Shown one piece after another: positions 1 to 9,854 of a stretch of DNA of 44,706 nucleotides (position 1 is its first letter; every line of letters starts with the position of its first letter). This DNA is from Prochlorococcus sp. AG-469-F22. GTDB taxonomy: Bacteria > Cyanobacteriota > Cyanobacteriia > PCC-6307 > Cyanobiaceae. Below the pieces are notes generated by a model. That model did no database searches. It saw only the letters and a list, made by a program, of their open reading frames with translations, and was not told the origin of the DNA. The DNA is taken from contig QCSC01000002.1 in assembly GCA_003211655.1 (NCBI GenBank), positions 1-44,706 on the forward strand, read 5' to 3'. The position numbers were made by a program, and so were the translations under genes.

Positions 1-390
1 GAAACTAATAAAATTGAGAAAGAAAAAATTAATCTTAACTCATCCGATAAGACGCAAGTTAAAACTCAAAGAGGTAATACTTCTGATCAGAAAAAAAATG
101 ATATACCAGAAAAAGGTTCAGTAAAAGGGAAAAGTAAAATTGAAATTACATGTTTAAAATGTGTTAGTCCAAAATATCCAACAAGGGCATTAAGAAGAGG
201 TGCCGAAGGTAAACCTTTAGTAAAAGTTTGGATTAATAAGTTTGGAAAAGTAACAAAAAGCGAACTAATAAATTCAAGTGGGAATGAATCCATAGACAAA
301 GCAGCTTTATTAGCTGCGGATAAATCAACGTTTTATCCTTTAAAAACTGAAACTACATTAAGAATTGAATATGAGTTAAAAATTAGATAA
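1..390 (+). CDS. TonB C-terminal domain protein (energy transducer), 5' end outside window
   Basis: Frame 1 is open from base 1 to TAA at 388-390; the translation ...CVSPKYPTRALRRGAEGKPLVKVWINKFGKVTKSELINSSGNESIDKAALLAADKSTFYPL... matches the TonB C-terminal pattern (YP..A...G..G.V.V...I...G.V....++.SSG...D.AAL). It sits next to a TonB-dependent receptor. Confidence 0.82.
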   Translation, partial: ETNKIEKEKINLNSSDKTQVKTQRGNTSDQKKNDIPEKGSVKGKSKIEITCLKCVSPKYPTRALRRGAEGKPLVKVWINKFGKVTKSELINSSGNESIDKAALLAADKSTFYPLKTETTLRIEYELKIR

Positions 391-395
391 TAAAA

Positions 396-1244
396 TTAAA
401 GTGATTCTAATTTCTCGCATGTTTTATTTATTGAATTTAAGCTACCAACATTAATTAATCCATAATAATCAAAATAATCAATATTATTATTTTGTACTGC
501 TTTTAACTTATTCCAGAAAGGTAAAGAGTTATATTGATTGTATTGCTCATTTCCAAATTTTATCAATATCAAATTATCTGGTTCCTCTTTTATAAGCCAT
601 TCAGGCGAAAGATTTAAATAACCTTTCATTCTTCCTGAGCCTTCTAACTCAGCTGTTAAATTTCTTAGATTAAAATTATCTAAAAGAGACCCTGCCCAAC
701 TTTTATTATTTGGGGATAATAATGGTTTTGTACTAACAAGAACAACAACTTTTTTATTCTTAGGTGAAGGATCTATAAAACAAGCATTTAGCTTATTAAA
801 AACAATTTTACTATCTGTATTTGTTATTTCTGAAATTTTATTAATTAAGCTAGTTAAATCAGACAATGAATTAACTTTTGTTTTAAGAACACCAATCCCC
901 ATTTCATCCAATTTTGATAATGTTTTATCATGAAACCCATCAGATCCAATCACTAATTTAGGATTAAGTGAAATAATTTTCTCAAGATTTGGAGGTGTTC
1001 TGCCTTCACTTACAGTAGGAATATTTTTAAAATTATCATTTTTTCTTAAGATAGAACTTCCAGGAATTCCAATTAATTCTTCTGGTTTTAGAGTATAAAT
1101 TATGTCCGAGGTTAAAGAATTTAAGCTAACAATTCCTATATTATTATTTGATTTTTTTTCTTTAATACTAGTTTGATTTTTATTAGAACATCCAAATGAA
1201 ACTAATAGGAAAATAAAGATAAGGAAAATTTTTCTTAATTTCAT
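396..1244 (-). CDS. ABC transporter periplasmic substrate-binding lipoprotein (BtuF/FhuD-like, class III)
   Basis: Lipobox-like N-terminus (LIFIFLLVSFGCSN) and helical-backbone binding-protein motifs (IVSLNSLTSDIIYTLKPEELIGIP...NLEKIISLNPKLVIG); clustered with receptor, ATPase and permease. Confidence 0.85.
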   Translation of the reverse strand: MKLRKIFLIFIFLLVSFGCSNKNQTSIKEKKSNNNIGIVSLNSLTSDIIYTLKPEELIGIPGSSILRKNDNFKNIPTVSEGRTPPNLEKIISLNPKLVIGSDGFHDKTLSKLDEMGIGVLKTKVNSLSDLTSLINKISEITNTDSKIVFNKLNACFIDPSPKNKKVVVLVSTKPLLSPNNKSWAGSLLDNFNLRNLTAELEGSGRMKGYLNLSPEWLIKEEPDNLILIKFGNEQYNQYNSLPFWNKLKAVQNNNIDYFDYYGLINVGSLNSINKTCEKLESL

Positions 1245-1268
1245 TTGGCAGTAATTTTAAATAATTTA

Positions 1269-3611
1269 TTAGAAAACGAATTTAAATCCAACTTTAACAT
1301 TAGTACCTGGCTCAGAGAATTTATCTAAATCAGCAGCAGTAGGAGATTCTGTTTTAACAGTTTGATAATTATAATATTTAGTATCAAAAATATTATATAG
1401 TCCAACATCTAGACTTAAACGATCATTTACATTGTAGTTAGTAATTGCGTCAAAAATTGTACTTGCATCAGGTACAAAATATGTATTACTACTTGATGTT
1501 TTAGCAACACCAGTATAAGTTGCAATTAATTCTGAGCTCCATTTCTCAGAGTCTGAATCATAACGCAAACCAAATATTGCTTTAAAAGGATCAATGCTTG
1601 TGAGAGGAACATAATCACTTGTTGAAGTATCATTTCCTTCCGTCCAAGCAATAGAATTAATAAGACTAAAGCCACTTGGTTCTGCGTTGAAATTATAGTT
1701 TGAAGTAAGCTCTATTCCATATATTTCCGCTGAGTCTTTATTTTGAAACTGAAGTACCGAGTAGCCTGGGTCTGCTAATGGATGATCGGATGGTAATGTT
1801 TCATAACCATCAATTCTATTAGTAAAATTACTGAAAAAACCGTTAAGCCCAAAATTTAATTTATCATAATTACCATTTACACCAATTTCATAGTTATCAC
1901 TACTTTCTGACTTTAGATCAGGATTACTTACGACGTAATACCTATAAGCCAAATTTTGGAAAGTAGAGTTAATTTCGCTATATTGAGGAGCTCTAAATCC
2001 TTTGTTATATTTTCCATAAAAAGTTAGATTATCATTTGTTTTATAGAGAATTGCGAGACTAGGGTTAATAACTTCTTCCTTAAGATCCTTTGCTACTGAG
2101 GCTTTTTTCGACTGCAAATATTTTGAATCAGAAGTTGAATCTAAATTATAAGAATCAAATCTAATTCCAGGAATTATTTCCCATTTGTTATTGTCAAAAG
2201 AAATTTCATCTTGTAGGTAAATCCCCAATAATGTGGTGTCTGAATCCGGTGAATCTTTAACATTGGTAGTTGACGCTGCAATCATACCTTTACTAGATAA
2301 TCCTCCAGATTGATATTTTATTCTTTCTCTTGCATTACTTGTTTTGGAATAATCAATTCCATAAGTTAATCTGTGATTTGTTTCTTTATCAAATAAATCA
2401 TTTCTTAACTGTAAATTAGCTCCATAGCTATCATCCTCAAGATCATAATCATTTATAAATTCACGAGTTCCAAAGAAAGCAACCCCGAATTCGCTCTGTC
2501 CAGGAACTCCATAAAGGGGATTCGGAAATCCAGGATCATATCCAGCCTTTCTAGTAAGAATTGAATCGTCTTCAGAATACGCACTTTGATAATAGATTCC
2601 AAGTTTTGAGTAGTCGAAGAAATTTTCACTATCGGCATTATCATATTCATAATTTGCAGAGATTAAAGTCCTTTCAACATTTCTATCTTCAGTGCTTGCT
2701 GAATAACTTCTGCTTAAATTATCAGCTTTTAAAGTTGTATCTGAATCTTTATCTGTTTTTTCGATAATTAAGTTTAATCTTGAGTAATCATCAATATTCT
2801 TTACTAAGTTAGTAAAGAAATTCAAACCTTTACTTTCAAAATCATTAATATATTTTGCTTCAGATTTTACTTTGGTCTCATTTGAGTTTGACCTGGTTAC
2901 AACAAAAACACCTTCCAATCCAGAATCATCATCCCTTCCAGCCATTCTTAAAGAATTTGAAAAACCAGAATTAACTGAATTATAGTTATTTATAGTTTGA
3001 TAAAAAGATGTCTCTCCATCCTTTAGTAAATCTTCTGGATATAGAGATTGAAAAGTAACTACTCCTCCTAAAGCATCACTACCATAAAGTGAAGAAGCTG
3101 GACCTTTAAAAATTTCTGTTCCATTAAGAGCATTAAAATCTACCATCTCAGATCTAAAAATTGTGTAGCTAGATCCAAATTTATAAACTGCTGGAAGCCT
3201 TATATTATCTCTTTGCATTAATATTCTGTTTCCGCTGAAACCTCTAATAGAAATATCGCCTTGTCCATAATTGTTAAATGCCCCATCATTTTCAGACTTC
3301 AAGTCAACCGCTGCATCGTATCTAAAAAGATCTTTTAATTCTGTAACACCTCTCTCAATAATTTCTTCTTGGCCAATAACATTAACAGAAGCTGGGACAT
3401 TTTTTATTTCCCTAGGTGTTCTAGTTCCAGTAACTGAAATTTTTAAAGTCCCCGAATCGTCTGTTGTTGGATTTTCAGCTATTAAAGGTTCTGAATTAGG
3501 TGGAGTTAAAATTTTAGTTTTATTTTCAAATCCTTTATTGACCTGAGAATATATCGGTAATGAAAAAGATGCTGCAAATGCCGCAGCAAAAACCTTTTTT
3601 GTAAATTTCAC
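1269..3611 (-). CDS. TonB-dependent outer-membrane receptor, heme/hemoglobin-receptor-like plug
   Basis: Signal peptide; plug motifs TGTRTPREIKNVPASVNVI, IRGFSGNRILMQRDNIRLP, EIFKGPASSLYGSDALGGVVTF; FRAP and NPDL boxes; beta-barrel ending in aromatic F (VGFKFVF). Confidence 0.92.
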   Translation of the reverse strand: MKFTKKVFAAAFAASFSLPIYSQVNKGFENKTKILTPPNSEPLIAENPTTDDSGTLKISVTGTRTPREIKNVPASVNVIGQEEIIERGVTELKDLFRYDAAVDLKSENDGAFNNYGQGDISIRGFSGNRILMQRDNIRLPAVYKFGSSYTIFRSEMVDFNALNGTEIFKGPASSLYGSDALGGVVTFQSLYPEDLLKDGETSFYQTINNYNSVNSGFSNSLRMAGRDDDSGLEGVFVVTRSNSNETKVKSEAKYINDFESKGLNFFTNLVKNIDDYSRLNLIIEKTDKDSDTTLKADNLSRSYSASTEDRNVERTLISANYEYDNADSENFFDYSKLGIYYQSAYSEDDSILTRKAGYDPGFPNPLYGVPGQSEFGVAFFGTREFINDYDLEDDSYGANLQLRNDLFDKETNHRLTYGIDYSKTSNARERIKYQSGGLSSKGMIAASTTNVKDSPDSDTTLLGIYLQDEISFDNNKWEIIPGIRFDSYNLDSTSDSKYLQSKKASVAKDLKEEVINPSLAILYKTNDNLTFYGKYNKGFRAPQYSEINSTFQNLAYRYYVVSNPDLKSESSDNYEIGVNGNYDKLNFGLNGFFSNFTNRIDGYETLPSDHPLADPGYSVLQFQNKDSAEIYGIELTSNYNFNAEPSGFSLINSIAWTEGNDTSTSDYVPLTSIDPFKAIFGLRYDSDSEKWSSELIATYTGVAKTSSSNTYFVPDASTIFDAITNYNVNDRLSLDVGLYNIFDTKYYNYQTVKTESPTAADLDKFSEPGTNVKVGFKFVF

Positions 3612-3809
3612 TTAAAAGCCTCACACTTTTATTAATTACTATTAATTCTTATGTTGAAAAAATTATTTTGAATTTTTTTTAAGTAACTTTTTTTACTAAA
3701 AAAATTTTTTGACTTGAAATCGAAAAAAAAGTTATAAATTAAAATAACTCAAAATACTTTTTTTTGTATTATTTAATACTTTTACTTTTAATGTTTTGAT
3801 CGAAAGACA

Positions 3810-4592
3810 TTAATTATTCAAGGATTTTATTGCACAAATTTGTTTTCCTACTGAGGTATTAATATATTCTGATTCTACTGAAAAAGCATCTTTTATTATC
3901 TTTTTAGATAATGCATTAATAGGTTTATCAATAGCTAATAATTTGCCTTCTTTTAAAACAGCTAATCTGTCGCAATATCTTGCAGCCAAATTAATATCAT
4001 GGATAACAGATAAGATAGTTAAGTTATTTTTTTTATTTAAAATTTTTATCAGATCTAACATCTGGAGTTGGAAATTAATATCTAAGAAAGTTGTTGGTTC
4101 ATCTAAAAGTATTATTTTTGTTTTTTGAGCAATTGTAAGTGCTAGATATGCACGTTGACATTGTCCTCCTGATAAAGAAGTTAATTCATAGTCAGAATAT
4201 TTCTTCAAGTCGCATAACTCTAAAGCCTCTTTAATTATTGAAAAATCTTCTTTACTCCAATCAAATTCCCAAAAATATTTATGAGGGGATCTTCCTAGAG
4301 ATACTAATTCTTTTACAGTTATAGGCAAATTAGAATTAATTTTTTGCGGAAGATATGAAATAATTTTGGCTAAATTTTTTGTATTTATAGATTTCATACT
4401 TGATTTATTTATTAAAATTTCTCCATTTTGTGTAGGAATAATTTTTGCAATTCCTTTTAATAAAGTTGATTTCCCAGATCCATTAGAGCCTATTATTCCA
4501 ACCCACTCCCCAGATTTAATTTTTAAATCTAGGTTTTGAATAATTGTATTACCTTCATAACCCGTAGAGAAATTTTTTAAAGATAAATCCAT
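3810..4592 (-). CDS. ABC transporter ATP-binding protein (FecE/FhuC/BtuD family)
   Basis: Walker A GSNGSGKST, signature LSGGQCQRAYLA, Walker B IILLDEPTTFLD. Confidence 0.92.
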   Translation of the reverse strand: MDLSLKNFSTGYEGNTIIQNLDLKIKSGEWVGIIGSNGSGKSTLLKGIAKIIPTQNGEILINKSSMKSINTKNLAKIISYLPQKINSNLPITVKELVSLGRSPHKYFWEFDWSKEDFSIIKEALELCDLKKYSDYELTSLSGGQCQRAYLALTIAQKTKIILLDEPTTFLDINFQLQMLDLIKILNKKNNLTILSVIHDINLAARYCDRLAVLKEGKLLAIDKPINALSKKIIKDAFSVESEYINTSVGKQICAIKSLNN

Positions 4593-5593
4593 CAGTTCAT
4601 ACCTATTTTTTTTGATGATCTTTTATATAAAATTATTATAAAAATTGGTGCTCCTAATAAAGAGGTAACTATTCCAACTGGAATTTCAATAGAACCTGAT
4701 CTCGCAATTAAATCTGCTGCACTTAATGTTAATCCCCCTGTAAGGGCTGAAAAAGGTAAAACATATTTGTAATCATTTCCTATTAGTAATCTCGAGAAGT
4801 GAGGAACTACAAGTCCAATAAAACCAATTAAACCACCAATAGAAACTGCGCTTGCTGCTAAAAGTGTTGCCACAAGTCCAATTAGACATCTTGATCTCAA
4901 TAAAGAGTTTCCAAGGCTTGTTGATAACTCTTCCCCTAAGGCTAATAAATTTAACTGCTTTGATAGGAATAGTCCTACTAATAAAGCTAATAAAATTGGA
5001 ATCCAAGTGATTTTAATTTCACTCCATCCCCTTGCATTCAAACTGCCTATTAACCAAGTTAAAGCAGCTTGAATTCTTCCATCTTCTACTTGCAAGATTA
5101 GAGTGGCTTGAATTGCCCCAAATAAACTACTTAATGCAACACCTCCTAAGATTAATCTTTCAACAGATATTTTATTTTCACTCTTTGCAAGAATGAAAAC
5201 TATTATCGTTGTGAATACAGCACCAAACCAAGCCGCTATTGGCATAAAAATTTGAGCTAATCCAAAACTTATAAATGAGACAATAACTAAACCAGACCCT
5301 GCTGATATTCCTAACAAATAAGGACTTGCTAAACCATTCCTCAGCATACCTTGGAGAAGTGCTCCTGACATACCTAAGGAAGAACCAACTAATAATGAAG
5401 CTAATAATCTAGGTAATCTTAGATCCCAAATAATAGTCTTATTTATTTCTTCACCCCTTTGAAAAATTGCTAACCAGATATCTTCATTCGAAATATAAAC
5501 TGAACCTTTAGCTAATGAAAATATAGAAATAATTATTAAAAGGACAATAACTGTTGATAAAGAAAATAAAAATCTCGTTTTAAATAATTTAAT
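4592..5593 (-). CDS. FecCD-family ABC permease; provided ORF (from 5371) is N-terminally truncated
   Basis: The frame is open upstream of 5371 to a stop at 5621-5623 and encodes ...KGSVYISNEDIWLAIFQRGEEINKTIIWDLRLPRLLASLLVGSSLGMSGALLQGMLRN, the canonical FecCD N-terminus. No ATG/GTG/TTG occurs upstream; ATT at 5591-5593 is preceded by AGAGG at about 7-nt spacing. Exact start uncertain. Confidence 0.85.
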   Translation of the reverse strand: MKLFKTRFLFSLSTVIVLLIIISIFSLAKGSVYISNEDIWLAIFQRGEEINKTIIWDLRLPRLLASLLVGSSLGMSGALLQGMLRNGLASPYLLGISAGSGLVIVSFISFGLAQIFMPIAAWFGAVFTTIIVFILAKSENKISVERLILGGVALSSLFGAIQATLILQVEDGRIQAALTWLIGSLNARGWSEIKITWIPILLALLVGLFLSKQLNLLALGEELSTSLGNSLLRSRCLIGLVATLLAASAVSIGGLIGFIGLVVPHFSRLLIGNDYKYVLPFSALTGGLTLSAADLIARSGSIEIPVGIVTSLLGAPIFIIILYKRSSKKIGMN

Positions 5594-5612
5594 TTTTTTA
5601 CCTCTACTACTT

Positions 5613-5631
5613 ATTAATGATTATTCTTTAA
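5613..5631. promoter_or_regulatory. Candidate Fur box upstream of the permease
   Basis: ATTAATGATTATTCTTTAA matches 12 of 19 positions of the classical GATAATGATTATCATTATC consensus, including the contiguous core TAATGATTAT; located directly upstream of the iron-transport operon. Confidence 0.4.
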
Positions 5632-6110
5632 TTTAAAAAAAATTCAAGTTCAAATTAAACAATTATATGATTAATTTTGATATTCTCTTTTATATTAGAT
5701 AAATAGCTAATATTGAAATTAGTAAAAAGTTTATCAGCTGATTAAATAAAAAGTATTCATTATTTTTGATCTCTATATCTTTTACAAAAAAAGGAGCTAA
5801 TTGCCTCTTATTGTGGATCGAATGTCAATTTTAACTATTTAGCAAGTCTTATTAGTCTTGGACATAAGGTTAGAAAGTATTGGACCAAATATTAGTTATT
5901 TTTGAATATCTAGTTTTAACCTAAGACTTAAAAAGTATTGCAAATAGTTTTGTTAGTCTCATTTATTAATAGCCGTACTGTCATGCAAGCAGACCTAACT
6001 CTATTTTTATTTCTTACGAAATAAACAAATCCAATAGCAGATAATTAAACATTAATTATTAATATATATAAATGAATAAATTTAATAATCTCGATTCACA
6101 AAAAAATTAA

Positions 6111-6386
<276 letters not shown>

Positions 6387-6470
6387 TCTTTTAAATATTT
6401 TTTTGATTAATAATTTTTCTCATTTAACTCGTAAATTATTTGTGATTGACTAAAAATATTTTTTATTGCT

Positions 6471-7061
6471 CTAAAAATTATCCTTAGTATTTGATGCTAA
6501 GTTCTTTTTTTTTTTTTTTGAAATTTTTTCAATAAATCCTTGGAATCTTTTGAATAGTTTTTCATCGCTCTTTTTCCTTAATATAAATAACGTCCCTTTA
6601 TCACCTCTGCATATTCTTAGATCATTACTTAAGTAGGTAATATCTAACCATCCTTTTTGTTCTTTTTTTATTTCTGCTAAGGCTTTTACTTTATTGAATC
6701 CTATTTGGGGACCTATTAATCCTGTATGAGTAAATTGAACCTCAACTCTAATATCGTTGATTGGTTTTAACTTGGCTATGATACCAGCCCCAACAATTGC
6801 ATTAATACCTCTTGGTTTAAGCAAGTTCATGGCACTTGACTTTAAAGGATCCAAGATTTGTAGATTATCTACTAATGGCGAATAATTTAAGAATGGAGCA
6901 TTAGAACTGCTCCATCTTAACTCCCATATTCCCTGCAATTTCTCAATATCTTTACTAAGAATGAAATTTGAATTGCTTTCAAGTTTTGGAGTTAATAATA
7001 AAATATCCTTTGAATTTGGTTTATCAAAAAGTAATTTTATTAGCTTTTGTTCTGTCTCCAT
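6471..7061 (-). CDS. PAP/fibrillin-like plastid-lipid-associated protein
   Basis: Motifs LQGIWELRWSSSNAPFLNYSPLVDNLQILDP and DITYLSNDLRICRGDKGTLFILRK, typical of the PAP_fibrillin family. Confidence 0.8.
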   Translation of the reverse strand: METEQKLIKLLFDKPNSKDILLLTPKLESNSNFILSKDIEKLQGIWELRWSSSNAPFLNYSPLVDNLQILDPLKSSAMNLLKPRGINAIVGAGIIAKLKPINDIRVEVQFTHTGLIGPQIGFNKVKALAEIKKEQKGWLDITYLSNDLRICRGDKGTLFILRKKSDEKLFKRFQGFIEKISKKKKKNLASNTKDNF

Positions 7062-7495
7062 TATTTCATCTTAAGGATTAAGTACTTTCATTTCTGCTAA
7101 TGAGACTTGATTGTCAATAAGAAAATTCCTTTTGATGAGTTTGAAGGAATCTACATTGCAATCAATTCTATAACTTCAATAAGCCACTAAGTTTTTGGTC
7201 GGTTGTACATCATTATGTAGCTAAGTTATCCGAAGAGACGGAAATGACTGAAGAGAGACTTAAAAGTTGAACTAAAACTTATCCAAAGTACTATATACAT
7301 ATATATAGATATATATATATGGTTGGACAAATAGGAAAAGGCAAATAATTCCATCATCTTCTTAAATACATTGCATTATACATTTATGTAACAGTTACGC
7401 GTACTTTTTTACTCTTTATGCCGGTTTATGCAATAAATCTCTTTACATTGGTTAATATTACCGTTATATTTCTTAGCATTTATTAATTTTAAATT

Positions 7496-7603
7496 ATGAC
7501 TCCTAAAGCAGAAAGATTTAATGGATTGGCTGCAATGCTTGGCTTCGTAGCAGCTGTTGGTGCTTACGTTTCAACTGGGCAAATTATCCCTGGGATCTTT
7601 TAA
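7496..7603 (+). CDS. hli: Short high-light-inducible protein (HLIP)
   Basis: MTPKAERFNGLAAMLGFVAAVGAYVSTGQIIPGIF: chlorophyll-binding ERFNG.AAM.GF helix plus TGQ.IPG ending, as in Prochlorococcus short Hlips. Not in the ORF track because of length. Confidence 0.9.
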   Translation: MTPKAERFNGLAAMLGFVAAVGAYVSTGQIIPGIF

Positions 7604-7980
7604 AAATGAAACCAATTTCTTTTGAACTTTATGAAAAGCTTTTAAAGGCTTATGAATCATCTAAATAATTTTTTAATTTTACTTAAATCTTTTATTTCAA
7701 CGATTTCTTCTTGAATCCGATACTAACATCCGATACTAACCATAAGATTCACAAAACTAATTTTAATTTCCAAAAAATATGAATTTAGGAATTCTCTTTC
7801 TCAAATGAAATACAACTGGAGTAATAACTTTATCTGAATTGGATTGGATTACAAATCATCAATCAGAATTTTCAAGGTTAGATATGGCACTAGTTTAAAA
7901 ATTGGTCGCTTAATGGATGAAGGAATAATAGAACTTGATTGTAGATTGCAAGCATAATTTACTTATATAAAATCATCACG

Positions 7981-8014
7981 AGCTTGCTTTTAATAATATG
8001 GGCAAGCTTTTTTT
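7981..8014 (+). terminator. Rho-independent terminator-like hairpin
   Basis: AGCTTGC (7981-7987) / GCAAGCT (8002-8008) inverted repeat followed by a T run. Confidence 0.6.
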
Positions 8015-8659
8015 ATTTTCTATTTGCGATGAGTGTGTCTTATCCGCTAATTTTATTTCTAATAAATTATGGTTGGCTTCAGTTGTATCCCTGCAACTGC
8101 CTCATGACAACCATGTATTAGTCCTAGGACTGGCAATTTAATAATAGTCTCAAAATTTGGTCCTCTTTCCGAACCTAAAAGTTCATCAAACCGCCCTATG
8201 AATTTCAAGAAATTAGGAGGACAATATAGGAATAGATCTAGGAGGTCTAAATAAAACTATTCAATCAATTCACAATCCTAAAAAAGAATTTAAGAGACAT
8301 TGATTATGCTAAGAAAAATAAGGTTAACTACTGAACTAGAGAATGCGAAGAACATCCAACTAATCCATATTGTTTAATCTATTGTGACTAACTAGTTATG
8401 CTCCTCTCTCGTGGAAGCAATAAGTGTTGAAAGTAATGTAAAAAGTTCTTATGAAATTAGCTGGTTTTGAAGAAATATAAAAAGTTAAAGAAGGTTTACT
8501 TTAAATTATATTTTTATAGTTTTTATATTCCTATATTCGCTCATTTCTAAATCACTTTTTATCTTTTATCTATGTTTTGGTAAAAAACGATATTACATTG
8601 GTATAAAAAAGAAAGAAATTAAAACTATATAGGTGTAGATTTCTTTTTATTTGATAGTT

Positions 8660-8806
8660 ATGCATTTATTTTTTGCGTTTACAGAAAATAATATTGATAC
8701 TAAATTTTTTTTTAGTTCATTAATTGGTGTAGGAGTAACAGCTTTTTTTTTCTATTTAATATTTTGGTTAACTAATCAAAAGGCTATGTATAACCGCTCA
8801 AACTAG
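8660..8806 (+). CDS. Small membrane protein (48 aa)
   Basis: ATG-TAG ORF MHLFFAFTENNIDTKFFFSSLIGVGVTAFFFYLIFWLTNQKAMYNRSN with one TM helix. Confidence 0.5.
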   Translation: MHLFFAFTENNIDTKFFFSSLIGVGVTAFFFYLIFWLTNQKAMYNRSN

Positions 8807-8861
8807 GTTTACAAAGTAACAACAACATTAATATATTTAATGGGTAGATTTAGGACTTTAA

Positions 8862-9203
8862 ATGGATAAAAGAGGAGCTAAAGGTTACTGGCTTTCTACG
8901 GCAAAAATAGTAAATCAGCAATTATTTGATGAATATGTAAGCAAAGTTATTCCATGGCTAAAAGAAGTTCATGGAGAAGTCTTTGCTAAAGATACAGAGC
9001 CACAAGGAAAACAAAAAACGGAAGATGCCAACCTAGCCGTTATTTGCGAATTTCCATCAATGAGGGCAGCCGTTGAGGCTTATGAATCTGAAGAATATAA
9101 AGAGCTTTCAAAACTAAGGAAAGAAGCTACTGAAAATTCAACGTTTACAATTATGGAAGGTTTAGATGAAGCTGCAAAGCTTAGAAGAGCAATGGGTAAG
9201 TAA
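8862..9203 (+). CDS. DUF1330 domain protein
   Basis: KGYWLSTAKIVNQQLFDEYVSKVIPWLKEVHGEVFAKDTEPQ...AVICEFPSMRAAVEAYESEEYKELSKLRKEATENSTFTIMEG fits the DUF1330 dimeric alpha/beta barrel pattern. Confidence 0.85.
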   Translation: MDKRGAKGYWLSTAKIVNQQLFDEYVSKVIPWLKEVHGEVFAKDTEPQGKQKTEDANLAVICEFPSMRAAVEAYESEEYKELSKLRKEATENSTFTIMEGLDEAAKLRRAMGK

Positions 9204-9258
9204 GTTTTTAAAGATTGACAGTCGATCTAAAATTGGAGGGATAAAAACCTCTTTTTGT

Positions 9259-9546
9259 ATGGCTAAAAAAGAATTAAAAAAAGTTTTTAACTTAAACTCT
9301 TATGAATGGTGGAGAAATCATCGAAGGGTCGTAACCTTTGTTTTGTTCTTATCCCTTTTTGCTTTTTATTTAGGGAACCCTTTTCATAAGGAAGCAAAAG
9401 TAAAGGATACCTGCGCAAAATTAAATTCAAGCTTCCAAATTACAGGCGATGAAGCGATGAAGAAGCTTAATCTCAAGGAAATAAAAAATTATAATAATCG
9501 CGAGTTAGCTAACTATTACTGCGAGAGATATTTAGGCATAAAATAA
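9259..9546 (+). CDS. Hypothetical small membrane protein
   Basis: Likely starts at ATG 9259 inside ORF 9166-9546: MAKKELKKVFNLNSYEWWRNHRRVVTFVLFLSLFAFYLGNPF... Confidence 0.5.
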   Translation: MAKKELKKVFNLNSYEWWRNHRRVVTFVLFLSLFAFYLGNPFHKEAKVKDTCAKLNSSFQITGDEAMKKLNLKEIKNYNNRELANYYCERYLGIK

Positions 9547-9617
9547 GAAAAATGAAATGCTTTCTACTCCTATTTCTAGCTTCTCTAGCTTTATGTACTT
9601 CTAACCTATGCAGTTAA

Positions 9618-9854
9618 TCAGGCAAGTGATGTTTCAATAAGATTTCTCAAGACTTCTTTAGCGTTTAAAAGTGTGTCATTAAATAAAGACTGACCAATTG
9701 ATATTGCTAAAGGAACACCTAATAAAAGACCACTAAAAACAATGATTATCAATAAACATGCAATCCTAATAAGCCATATGGTGAAAGGGTCAATAATTTT
9801 TGTATTGTTTTTCAGTTCTTCAACTGGTTGTTTAGCTTGATTTGTTGCAAACAT
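9618..9854 (-). CDS. Hypothetical small membrane protein
   Basis: 78-aa ATG-initiated ORF with TM segment (IWLIRIACLLIIIVFSGLLLGVPLAISIG). Confidence 0.5.
   Translation of the reverse strand: MFATNQAKQPVEELKNNTKIIDPFTIWLIRIACLLIIIVFSGLLLGVPLAISIGQSLFNDTLLNAKEVLRNLIETSLA

Noticed and set aside
87-299. 70-aa minus ORF
   Set aside because: Antisense to the TonB C-terminal coding region.
2453-3546. ORFs 2453-2650, 2561-2767 and 3271-3546 inside the TonB receptor
   Set aside because: Lie within a strongly supported 780-aa receptor; alternative-frame or antisense artefacts.
4773-5006. 77-aa minus ORF inside the FecCD permease
   Set aside because: Alternative frame of a well-supported permease.
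7286-7322. TATATA-rich run
   Set aside because: Low-complexity AT repeat expected in this composition; no added structure seen.
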